7,508 bases of DNA from Candidatus Zixiibacteriota bacterium (lineage in GTDB: Bacteria > Zixibacteria > MSB-5A5 > CAIYYT01): assembly GCA_023134875.1 (NCBI GenBank), contig JAGLUH010000530.1, positions 1 to 7,508 on the forward strand, given 5' to 3'. Of the stretch, positions 1 to 6,094 are shown piece by piece; position 1 is the stretch's first letter; each line of letters starts with the position of its first letter. The translations under genes and the position numbers were made by a program. The notes under the pieces are model-generated. The model ran no database searches, had not been told where the DNA came from, and saw nothing but the letters and a program-made list of their open reading frames with translations.

Positions 1-579
1 GATATCATCATGGTTGGTGAGATTCGTGATGCTGAGACGGCGGGAATGGCGGTTCGTTCGGCGATGACCGGACACCTAGTGCTGTCGACGATTCATACCA
101 ACGACGCCGCCGGAGCGGTGACCCGCCTGGTCGATATGGGAATCGATGATTTCCTGTTAGCCTCTTCTCTTCTGGGCGTTCTCGCCCAGAGATTGCTCAG
201 GACTATCTGCCCTTCCTGCCGGATTGAGGAGCAGGTTTCACCCGCTATGCTCAAGGAGCTTGAAATCGAGCCAAGGATGCAGCCCCGCTTCTACCGGGGA
301 GCGGGTTGCGACAATTGCCGCCAGGCAGGGTACAAGGGGCAGATGGGAGTTTTTGAATTCCTGCCGGTAACTGATGCCATCCGCGAACTGATTCTGGCCA
401 ACAGTTCCTCGGGACAGATCAAGAACCAGGCGATCACCGAGGGCATGTTGACCCTGCATCAGGATGCCCTGAAGAAGGTCTTTGCCGGTCAGACAACCTG
501 CCGTGAAGCCTTGCGGGTCAGTCAGCGTGCGGAGGCTAAGACTGAGGAGAAGCTTGATGCTACAACTGTACCGGTATAA
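1..579 (+). CDS. gspE: GspE/PilB-type assembly ATPase, C-terminal part (5' truncated by window edge)
   Basis: This is the C-terminal 192 residues of the cytoplasmic hexameric ATPase that powers pseudopilus or pilus assembly. The frame is open from base 1, so the first ATG (base 10) lies inside the protein and is not the start. The fragment begins in the Walker B region ([10 protein letters not shown]). The His box follows ([14 protein letters not shown], fragment residues 23-36), then the helix [18 protein letters not shown] tetracysteine zinc site, CPSC and CDNC (Cys 70, 73, 103, 106), is typical of GspE and PilB rather than of the PilT retraction ATPase. The C-terminal pattern [19 protein letters not shown] is also characteristic. 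Walker A and the N-terminal domains lie outside the window. The end overlaps the gspF start by 23 bases, which suggests translational coupling. The family call is very secure; secretion versus pilus use is not resolved. Confidence 0.96.
   Translation, partial: DIIMVGEIRDAETAGMAVRSAMTGHLVLSTIHTNDAAGAVTRLVDMGIDDFLLASSLLGVLAQRLLRTICPSCRIEEQVSPAMLKELEIEPRMQPRFYRGAGCDNCRQAGYKGQMGVFEFLPVTDAIRELILANSSSGQIKNQAITEGMLTLHQDALKKVFAGQTTCREALRVSQRAEAKTEEKLDATTVPV
544..551 (+). promoter_or_regulatory. Ribosome binding site that fixes the gspF start
   Basis: GAGGAGAA lies inside the end of gspE, with the AGGAG core (545-549) seven bases before the ATG at 557. It supports the start at 557 ([11 protein letters not shown]) over the ATG at 482, which would add 25 Arg-rich residues that do not look like a GspF N-terminus. 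Confidence 0.75.
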
Positions 580-1774
580 AGCCAGGAGCCGGTCGGGCGA
601 ACTGCTGACCGGCCTGGTACGGGGAGCGGATGAAGTGGCCGTGGAAGCGCACCTTGCCTCGCTTCGCCTGTTGCCGGTCAAGATATCACTCAATCCGGAA
701 TTCTCCCTGGGCAAGCTGCTGAGGTTGCAGCGCCGCAAGGCAGGACTGGAAGACTTGATCCTGATTACACGACAGTTTTCCACCCTCTACCGCGCCGGTA
801 TCCCGATCCTGAAGATGCTGGAAATCGTTTCAGAACGGTACGCCGGCACGCCACTAGAGGAGACGCTGCTCTCGGTGAGAGATGATCTTGAAAAGGGCGA
901 GCTGTTTTCCGACTGCATGGACAAGCACCCGCACGTGTTCTCGCCAACCTATGTCGCCAGTATCAGGGCAGCTGAGGCGTCCGGTAAGCTCGATATCGTT
1001 CTTGACCGGCTGGCGAGTACCTTCGAAAGGGAGCTGGTCACCGGTCAGGAGATACGCAAGGCCCTGCGCTATCCCTTGATGGTGATTGCCGCGATTGTCA
1101 TTGCCTTGCTGGTACTGACCACTCTGGTGGTGCCGAAGTTCGCGGAATTCTACAAGGGGTACGACGCTGAGCTGCCCATGCCGACACAGATAATAATTGC
1201 CTTCAGCGAGATAATCACCGGTTCCTGGTATGTCGCTTTTCCCCTGTTGATTGTCATCGGCATTGCCGTGGTCAGGATTATCAAACACCCCAAAATGAGA
1301 AGGACCGTTGATTCCGTCCTGCTGAAATTGCCGGTGTTGGGGAGTCTTCTTACCAAGATTGCGCTGTCGCGTTTTTCACATCTGCTGGCCGTGCTGATCG
1401 CCTCGGGGACACCACTGATTAAAAGCTATGAAATCGTCCGGGAAGCGGTCGGCAATGTGGTGATCGGTGAAGAAATCGCCATACTGAGCGATTGCCAGCG
1501 AGAAGGAGGGAACTTGATTGAGATCAGACATCGCCTGCAGCATTTCCCTAACCTGGCGGTATCGCTGATTCACATCGGCCTCGAATCGGGCAAGCTGGAA
1601 ATGACGCTCCAGGAGATTTCCCGGTTCTTTGATCGGGATGTCAAGTACTCCTCGGAACGCCTGACCAGCAGCCTGGAACCGATATTGATCCTTTTTATCG
1701 GCGGCATGATTCTCTTCATGGCACTGGCGATTTTCCTGCCGATGTGGAACCTTATTTCGATATTCAAGGGTTAA
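557..1774 (+). CDS. gspF: GspF/PilC-type inner-membrane platform protein
   Basis: This is the polytopic inner-membrane protein on which the ATPase acts to assemble pseudopilins. From the start at 557 it has 405 residues, the usual GspF length. The N-terminus ([16 protein letters not shown]) matches the family, and two T2SSF four-helix cytoplasmic domains are visible. The first, around residues 67-190, contains [20 protein letters not shown]. The second, around 270-390, contains [19 protein letters not shown]. Three membrane segments are predicted by eye at about 174-193, 224-243 and 374-396, and the protein ends in the family-like [11 protein letters not shown]. It overlaps gspE by 23 bases and shares the strand with all other genes, so it is probably cotranscribed and coupled. 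Nothing in the sequence looks damaged. Only the naming (GspF versus PilC) is open. Confidence 0.95.
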   Translation: MLQLYRYKARSRSGELLTGLVRGADEVAVEAHLASLRLLPVKISLNPEFSLGKLLRLQRRKAGLEDLILITRQFSTLYRAGIPILKMLEIVSERYAGTPLEETLLSVRDDLEKGELFSDCMDKHPHVFSPTYVASIRAAEASGKLDIVLDRLASTFERELVTGQEIRKALRYPLMVIAAIVIALLVLTTLVVPKFAEFYKGYDAELPMPTQIIIAFSEIITGSWYVAFPLLIVIGIAVVRIIKHPKMRRTVDSVLLKLPVLGSLLTKIALSRFSHLLAVLIASGTPLIKSYEIVREAVGNVVIGEEIAILSDCQREGGNLIEIRHRLQHFPNLAVSLIHIGLESGKLEMTLQEISRFFDRDVKYSSERLTSSLEPILILFIGGMILFMALAIFLPMWNLISIFKG

Positions 1775-1775
1775 C

Positions 1776-1789
1776 TGTGGTATGTGGTA
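1776..1789 (+). repeat. Two tandem copies of a 7-base unit before the first pseudopilin gene
   Basis: TGTGGTA occurs twice head to tail (1776-1782 and 1783-1789) in the only real intergenic gap of the operon, 27 bases between gspF and gspG. It lies just before the ribosome binding site. No function is evident and it may be chance. A change in copy number would alter spacing outside any reading frame. Confidence 0.5.
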
Positions 1790-1790
1790 T

Positions 1791-1804
1791 AGGGGTATCA
1801 AGTG
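1791..1804 (+). promoter_or_regulatory. Ribosome binding site and GTG start of gspG-like gene
   Basis: AGGGG (1791-1795) sits six bases before a GTG codon at 1802. No ATG lies in frame between this GTG and the prepilin cleavage site, so GTG is the likely initiator, giving a 17-residue leader rich in Arg and Lys before Gly-Phe. This is the only gene in the window that seems to start with GTG. Confidence 0.65.
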
Positions 1805-2272
1805 ATACGATTTGCTGATTTCATACCTAAACAAAGACGAAAAACCGGCGGGTTTACGTTGATTGAACTGATAATCATCATTGTTGTGTTGGGGATCATT
1901 ACGGCGGTAGCCATCCCCAAGGTCGGCTCCATGATCAACTCCGCCAAGATCAACCAGACCAAGGCAGAGATGGCGGAACTGAAAAAATCCATCATCGGCA
2001 ATCCGCAACTGGTGGCGGGCGGGGCCTATGTCAGCCCCGGCTTCGAGGGTGATATCGGTTACCCTCCCTCCCGGTTGGAAGACCTGGTCACCAAGCCCGA
2101 CTCGATTGCCGCCTGGGATCACATTACCGGAATCGGCTGGCACGGCCCCTATGTCGACAGCGCTGACGGCAGCTATCTGCTTAACGCCTGGGATGTCGCT
2201 TATATTTATGACGACAACGCTCGCACAATCACCAGTACCGGCTCCGGTGATAATATAGTTATCAGCTTCTGA
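1802..2272 (+). CDS. gspG: GspG-like pseudopilin (type IV prepilin signal)
   Basis: This is a filament subunit inserted in the inner membrane and processed by a prepilin peptidase. It has 156 residues. The leader ends KTGG, cleavage is expected between Gly17 and Phe18, and the mature chain starts FTLIELIIIIVVLGIITAVA, with Glu5 conserved and a hydrophobic N-terminal helix. The C-terminal half recalls the GspG fold: an LEDLV element, W..GPY, and an AW..AYIY stretch where GspG proteins have DPWGxPY. The late loop STGSGDNIV resembles a weakened GspG calcium loop without the usual DD pair. Between the helix and this region lies a GNP...GDIG..PP segment that classical GspG lacks and the next gene shares. 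It is the first of two tandem paralogues and, being simple and short, is probably the main filament subunit. That role is inferred. Confidence 0.88.
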   Translation: MIRFADFIPKQRRKTGGFTLIELIIIIVVLGIITAVAIPKVGSMINSAKINQTKAEMAELKKSIIGNPQLVAGGAYVSPGFEGDIGYPPSRLEDLVTKPDSIAAWDHITGIGWHGPYVDSADGSYLLNAWDVAYIYDDNARTITSTGSGDNIVISF

Positions 2273-2277
2273 GCATC

Positions 2278-3435
2278 ATGAGGAAGGTGTGGAATATGAA
2301 AGGCTTCACTCTTATCGAGATCGTGGTGGTGATTGTGATCATGGGCATTATCGCCACCGTCGCCCTGCGTTCTATCGACAAGACGCTGGAAACGACCAAG
2401 ACGGAAAATACCAAGCGGGAAATGGAACAGCTTACCTATGCGATCGCGGGCAATCCGAATCTATATACCAATGGTATGCGTACCGATTTCGGCTATGTCG
2501 GCGACATCGGCGCCATGCCGCCCAATCTGGATGCGCTTGTCACTAACCCGGGCAGTTACTCCACCTGGAAGGGCCCCTATATGAGTAATAGCTTCTCTGA
2601 GTCATCGACCGATTACAAACTGGATGCCTGGGGCAAAGCCTACAGTTACTCAGGTGTCACCATCCAGTCGACCGGTGGCAGCAACACGCTAACCAAATTG
2701 ATTGCCCCGACGGTAGCCGACCTTACCGCGAACACGGTCACCGGCTCAGTCACCGATGCCGGCGGCAATCCGCCGGGCGATAGCGCTTCCCTGGTCACCG
2801 TGATTTTGAGCTTTCCCAACGGAGTCGGGGGTGTGACCGATTCCTCGGTGTCTATCTCGGCAAGCGGCGCCTTTACTTATACCGATGCCATTCCGGTCGG
2901 CAACCATAAAATTCAAGCCGTCTACTCCTCGACCAATGACACCGTTATCTCCTACGTGTCCATTATGCCAGGTGGCACCACCCATGCGAATTTAAGGTTG
3001 CCCGGCGCGCCCTGGGCGGAGTCAGGTGGCGGCGGCGGCGGTGGCGGCAGTGATCTTGAATTTGTCACCGGATCAGCCTCCTGCCCGGGAGGAGGCAACA
3101 ACAATGTAGAATTCGATATCTACAATGGTAGTTCAAGCACAATTACACTTACGTGGCTGATTGCCACTTACAGTCATACACCGACCGCCTATTACCGGAA
3201 AGTGAAGTGTGATGGGAGTGTAGTATTCGATTCGAGCAACCCGAGAGCGGCGAGCGGTGATACGGCGTCATTCACTCCCAGTCAGCTGATTTGGGCATCC
3301 GAGGTCAAGACTATCAAACTTGAAGACTTCAATGATACGCAGAGCGGTGTTGGCGCCCCTGTCGATATGACCAATACTGATTTCACCGTAGAGTTCAGTG
3401 ATGGATCAACGATTACTTTCAATTCAGGAATATGA
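2278..3435 (+). CDS. Extended pseudopilin: GspG-like head plus Ig-like domain, poly-Gly linker and C-terminal beta domain
   Basis: This is a second type IV pilin-like subunit of 385 residues, far longer than a typical pseudopilin of about 150. Residues 1-9 are the leader. Cleavage is expected before Phe10, giving FTLIEIVVVIVIMGIIATVA with Glu5. Residues 40-135 parallel the previous gene (GNPNL, GDIGAMPPNLDALVT, GPY, LDAWGKAYSY, STGGSN), so the two are tandem paralogues. Residues 154-241 look like a carboxypeptidase-regulatory or related Ig-like beta domain (VTGSVTDAGGNPPG, ASGAFTYTDAIPVGNHKIQA). Residues 250-257 are eight glycines. Residues 258-385 form a probable beta-rich domain with two cysteines (269 and 311) that could pair, ending FTVEFSDGSTITF. 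I do not recognise this last domain. The start could instead be the ATG at 2296, with AGGAAGG (2281-2287) eight bases before it, giving a three-residue leader (MKG). It may be a filament-tip or substrate-binding subunit; this is inference. Confidence 0.85.
   Translation: MRKVWNMKGFTLIEIVVVIVIMGIIATVALRSIDKTLETTKTENTKREMEQLTYAIAGNPNLYTNGMRTDFGYVGDIGAMPPNLDALVTNPGSYSTWKGPYMSNSFSESSTDYKLDAWGKAYSYSGVTIQSTGGSNTLTKLIAPTVADLTANTVTGSVTDAGGNPPGDSASLVTVILSFPNGVGGVTDSSVSISASGAFTYTDAIPVGNHKIQAVYSSTNDTVISYVSIMPGGTTHANLRLPGAPWAESGGGGGGGGSDLEFVTGSASCPGGGNNNVEFDIYNGSSSTITLTWLIATYSHTPTAYYRKVKCDGSVVFDSSNPRAASGDTASFTPSQLIWASEVKTIKLEDFNDTQSGVGAPVDMTNTDFTVEFSDGSTITFNSGI
3025..3048 (+). repeat. Eight-glycine codon run (interdomain linker)
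   Basis: Eight consecutive Gly codons, mostly GGC with two GGT, separate the Ig-like and C-terminal domains of the extended pseudopilin (residues 250-257). The tract encodes a flexible linker. Because the codons are near-identical triplets, the run could change length in frame by slippage. Confidence 0.85.
3425..3430 (+). promoter_or_regulatory. Ribosome binding site that fixes the pilM-pilN fusion start
   Basis: CAGGAA, in the last codons of the extended pseudopilin gene, places AGGA (3426-3429) seven bases before the ATG at 3437, which lies one base after the preceding stop. This favours 3437 over the ATG at 3398, which would overlap the upstream gene by 38 bases. Confidence 0.65.
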
Positions 3436-3436
3436 T

Positions 3437-5065
3437 ATGACTCAACTCACCACCGATCTTCAAACCCCACAAGCGGACGCAGCTGAAGAAGAACAGTTTG
3501 ACATCGTAAACGAGCTGCCAAAAAAAAGAAAGCCGCTTTTGCTTACCTTTGAATTGGGCGAATATCAACTCCTGTGGACTGCGGTGTCGCGCCGGAGAAA
3601 ACGGGATAAACGGCTGTTTAAGGGAAGTATTCCCTTTGGCTACTCTGAAAAAGGTAAGCTGATCGAGCAATTACAGCAGCTCTGGAAAGCGATTGGCAAA
3701 TATGATCACGAGATTCATTTGCATATCTCGGGCCCGGAGATGTTGCAGCGATGCTTCCTGGTGCCGGTGGTGCCGAAAGCGGAACTTGCCGCCGTTGTCA
3801 GAAGCCAGGCCAGGCAAACCTATCCCTTCAATATCGACAACGGTTTGTTTGGCTGGAAGGTAATCGATCGGGTGGACTGGGCGGATGGCCCCAAGTACGA
3901 GATATACACCCAGGCGCTTGATAAACATTGGTATGACTGGCTGGATGAGATGTTCGGCAGTCTGGTCAACAAGATGACCCTGATCGTCTCCACTGGACAG
4001 CAACTCGAGGAGCTGTTGTCCTGCACAAGCACCAGTTTTAGCACTGAAGGCTCCTGCTTCATCCGCTTGAAGGCGCACGTGCTGGAGACAGGGTTCTTCC
4101 ATAACGGTCATCTCGAATTCTTCCGGGAAGCGCCGGTGGAAAGCGTAACGGAAATCGGGTTGGTTACCGGAATGAAAGAGATTGTCGGCGAGCCGTCAGA
4201 CGACGACCGACTCCAGTGGGAGCTCCTGCTTAATGATATTAGAATCAGTATTTCTGATGCACTCGACTACTACCTGGGGCAGTACGGCCAAAGAAGCATA
4301 GAAACCGCGTATGTCTGCCTGCCGCCGGAACTGCCGGCTATGGGTGCTGAGGTTGTGCAATCCTCCATTGGCGGTCAAGTGGTTGACTTGTGCGAACCTT
4401 CACGTATTGAATCGCATTGCCGCTGGGCAGGTGTTGTACTTGATTTCGACGATTACTACCGCTGGATGTCGATTCTGCCGAAGCGAAAGGTGGGTCGGAC
4501 ACTGGTGAACCTGCTACCGGAGCAGGTCAACAAACAGAATCGGGAAAAGCGTGTTTTCAGGTACAGCCTGACCGCTCTGGTGGTTGTGCTCTTCACTGTC
4601 ATCATGCTTTCCGGTTTGAAGTGGCTTTCGATAAACACCCTCGACACCAGGCTGTGCCAACAACAGGAATTTGCCTCTCAGATTCAGGCGAATCCCGTCC
4701 TGGCCCTTCTCAGCGACTACAAACAGCAAGCTGACATCCTTCAGAAGAATGTCTCCAATTTCGAGAAGAAGAGCAGCCTGGAGCTGGTAAAATCACTGAA
4801 ACTCCTCTCCCGCCTGGCGCGCGAGGAGGTGAGACTGAACTCCGTCATCTGCTCGTTTGATCCGACGCACCAGATAGTCTACCTGAATATCAAGGGCGTG
4901 GTCATCGGGCCCAAAGATCGCCAGGAAGCGGCGCTTTTTTCCTATCTGGCCGACCTGAACAAACACCCGCTTACCTCAAGTGCAATTCTGACCAGCAAGG
5001 ATGTGACCACGCAGTTTGGACGTCAGAACGTGCTCTTCACCATTAACTTGGTAATCGAATCATGA
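3437..5065 (+). CDS. pilMN: PilM-PilN fusion (GspL-like) inner-membrane assembly protein
   Basis: This 542-residue assembly protein links the cytoplasmic motor to the periplasmic platform. Residues 30-350 resemble the PilM/GspL actin-like domain: a LHISGPEMLQRCFLVPVVP strand, then AVVRSQARQTYPFNID (PilM has a similar 'lPf' element), and ISDALDYYLGQYGQRSIETA near the end. Residues 357-361 are VNLLP, followed by a basic stretch (NKQNREKR) and one membrane helix at about 376-394. This is how a free-standing PilN begins. A probable coiled coil (400-465) and a PilN-like periplasmic domain follow (IKGVVIGPKDRQEAALFSYL). PilM and PilN therefore appear joined in one chain, the organisation also attributed to GspL. 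The usual PilM phosphate-binding GxDxGS-type loop is not recognisable near residues 35-50 (TFELGEYQ). The ATGA overlap with the next gene (5062-5065) implies coupling. Alternative name: gspL. Confidence 0.85.
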   Translation: MTQLTTDLQTPQADAAEEEQFDIVNELPKKRKPLLLTFELGEYQLLWTAVSRRRKRDKRLFKGSIPFGYSEKGKLIEQLQQLWKAIGKYDHEIHLHISGPEMLQRCFLVPVVPKAELAAVVRSQARQTYPFNIDNGLFGWKVIDRVDWADGPKYEIYTQALDKHWYDWLDEMFGSLVNKMTLIVSTGQQLEELLSCTSTSFSTEGSCFIRLKAHVLETGFFHNGHLEFFREAPVESVTEIGLVTGMKEIVGEPSDDDRLQWELLLNDIRISISDALDYYLGQYGQRSIETAYVCLPPELPAMGAEVVQSSIGGQVVDLCEPSRIESHCRWAGVVLDFDDYYRWMSILPKRKVGRTLVNLLPEQVNKQNREKRVFRYSLTALVVVLFTVIMLSGLKWLSINTLDTRLCQQQEFASQIQANPVLALLSDYKQQADILQKNVSNFEKKSSLELVKSLKLLSRLAREEVRLNSVICSFDPTHQIVYLNIKGVVIGPKDRQEAALFSYLADLNKHPLTSSAILTSKDVTTQFGRQNVLFTINLVIES

Positions 5066-5643
5066 TGTCCGGTTGGAAACGATACCGAGTCGGCGCCGTC
5101 GCCGCGATTTCCGTAGCACTGGTTCTCGCCTGGTACCTCTTCCTCTATCAGTCGCAATTGAATAAAGAAAGCCTGCTGCGCGCCCAGCAGGCTGCCATCA
5201 ACGAAAAAGTGGAAACCGCCCGCGCCCGCCTTAACAAGGCCGCCTCCATTTCCACCAGCTTTTATGAGGTCGCCGAGAAGTGGCAATGGTTGATCTGTGA
5301 TCTGGTCTCGCCTGACAGTGCGGACAAGATCATCAACCACGTCCGGGAAGTGGCCGAAAGCAATAGCCTGACGGTGCTGAATATGAATATCAATTTTGAC
5401 CCGCTGCTAGTAAAGGTCGGCACCGGTCGGGAAATCTATCTGATTGACAAAGTCAAGTTGAACATGGAGGGACGAGGCCGCTTCTTCGCCATCGGCGATT
5501 TTCTGACGGCTCTCGATGAGGAGGCTATCATCGCCAGCATTGATAAGGTTGACTTTACCTACCAAGAGGCGGCCACGCCGGAAATCTATTTCCGCTTATC
5601 GATGCAAGCTTTCATCCTCTCCGAATCGGGTGAGGTATTATGA
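5062..5643 (+). CDS. pilO: PilO/GspM-like inner-membrane assembly protein
   Basis: This 193-residue bitopic protein is expected to pair with the PilN-like domain of the upstream gene in the inner-membrane alignment complex. It has a short cytoplasmic N-terminus (KRYR), a membrane helix at about residues 10-28 and an amphipathic coiled-coil-like stretch at 30-62. A ferredoxin-like domain follows at about 85-188, with the PilO-type pattern of a strand, then GRGRFFAIGDFLTALDE, then IIASIDKVDF. Identification rests on this topology and on position between PilN and PilP-like genes, because these families diverge strongly. The start overlaps the upstream stop as ATGA. A second ATG immediately follows at 5065, so the start could shift by one residue. 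GspM is the equivalent name in secretion systems. Confidence 0.75.
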   Translation: MMSGWKRYRVGAVAAISVALVLAWYLFLYQSQLNKESLLRAQQAAINEKVETARARLNKAASISTSFYEVAEKWQWLICDLVSPDSADKIINHVREVAESNSLTVLNMNINFDPLLVKVGTGREIYLIDKVKLNMEGRGRFFAIGDFLTALDEEAIIASIDKVDFTYQEAATPEIYFRLSMQAFILSESGEVL

Positions 5644-6092
5644 CTGATAAGAAAAGAAAGACACTTGTCTTCGGCATCCTGGTTGTGGCGGTGATCTGGG
5701 GAATATGGAACAACCCTTTCTCATCGGGAAAGAAAGAATCGGCAGACGCTCCCAGGCAAGTGGCTAATCATGTTGCACCCGTCGTGAAACCAGCCGTTGT
5801 TGGGCCTGCACTTGCCGCCAGTTTCGCCAACCTGGAGGATTGGCGGCACGATCCCTTTGTCAGAACCGAACGCGCCGCGCCGCGAAAAACAACAGCGCCG
5901 GCAGCCGCAGGCCCCAGCTTCAAGTTGTCAGTCATTTCCAGACGTGGTGATAATTCAATGGTAATCATAAATGGGCGCGTCCTGCGGGAGACGGATATGA
6001 TAGAGGGCTGGAAAGTCGTCAGCATCGCCGACAACTCAGTACGTCTGGCCAAGGGTTCGCTCACTACCAAATTGACTTTGAAACGGAGATAG
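5640..6092 (+). CDS. PilP/GspC-like periplasmic linker protein
   Basis: This 150-residue protein likely connects the inner-membrane complex to the secretin. It has a basic N-terminus (TDKKRK), a membrane helix at about 8-23 and a Pro/Ala-rich flexible segment at about 30-92. That segment includes W..DPF (residues 68-73), a motif seen in PilP and GspC-type proteins. A small beta domain at about 93-148 (FKLSVISRRG, SMVIINGRVLRETDMI, GWKVVSIADNSVRL) matches the homology-region pattern that contacts the secretin N0 domain. There is no lipobox cysteine, so anchoring is by transmembrane helix as in GspC rather than by lipidation as in classical PilP. It starts within an ATGA overlap with the upstream gene and precedes the secretin by two bases, the position of pilP in pilMNOPQ. 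It is short for GspC, with no PDZ or coiled-coil domain. Confidence 0.75.
   Translation: MTDKKRKTLVFGILVVAVIWGIWNNPFSSGKKESADAPRQVANHVAPVVKPAVVGPALAASFANLEDWRHDPFVRTERAAPRKTTAPAAAGPSFKLSVISRRGDNSMVIINGRVLRETDMIEGWKVVSIADNSVRLAKGSLTTKLTLKRR
6083..6088 (+). promoter_or_regulatory. Ribosome binding site of the secretin gene
   Basis: ACGGAG lies in the last codons of the PilP-like gene, with GGAG (6085-6088) six bases before the ATG at 6095. It supports a start that gives a complete signal peptide. Confidence 0.6.
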
Positions 6093-6094
6093 TA

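Noticed and set aside
482..556. Upstream ATG extension of gspF
   Set aside because: The added residues are Arg-rich and unlike any GspF N-terminus. A strong ribosome binding site precedes the ATG at 557, which also gives the normal family length.
238..783. Minus-strand open frame opposite gspE and gspF
   Set aside because: It lies wholly antisense to well-identified genes and its translation has no recognisable motif.
1376..2143. Long minus-strand open frame (255 codons) opposite gspF and gspG
   Set aside because: It crosses two convincing plus-strand genes and its translation (rich in His, Gly, Asp and Arg) shows no domain pattern. It mirrors the codon structure of the real genes.
3398..3436. 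Upstream ATG extension of the PilM-PilN fusion
   Set aside because: It would overlap the preceding gene, and the ATG at 3437 has its own ribosome binding site and sits one base after the previous stop.
3520..3527. Run of eight A as a possible programmed frameshift or slippage site
   Set aside because: The reading frame continues intact across it into well-conserved sequence, and no alternative frame product is evident.
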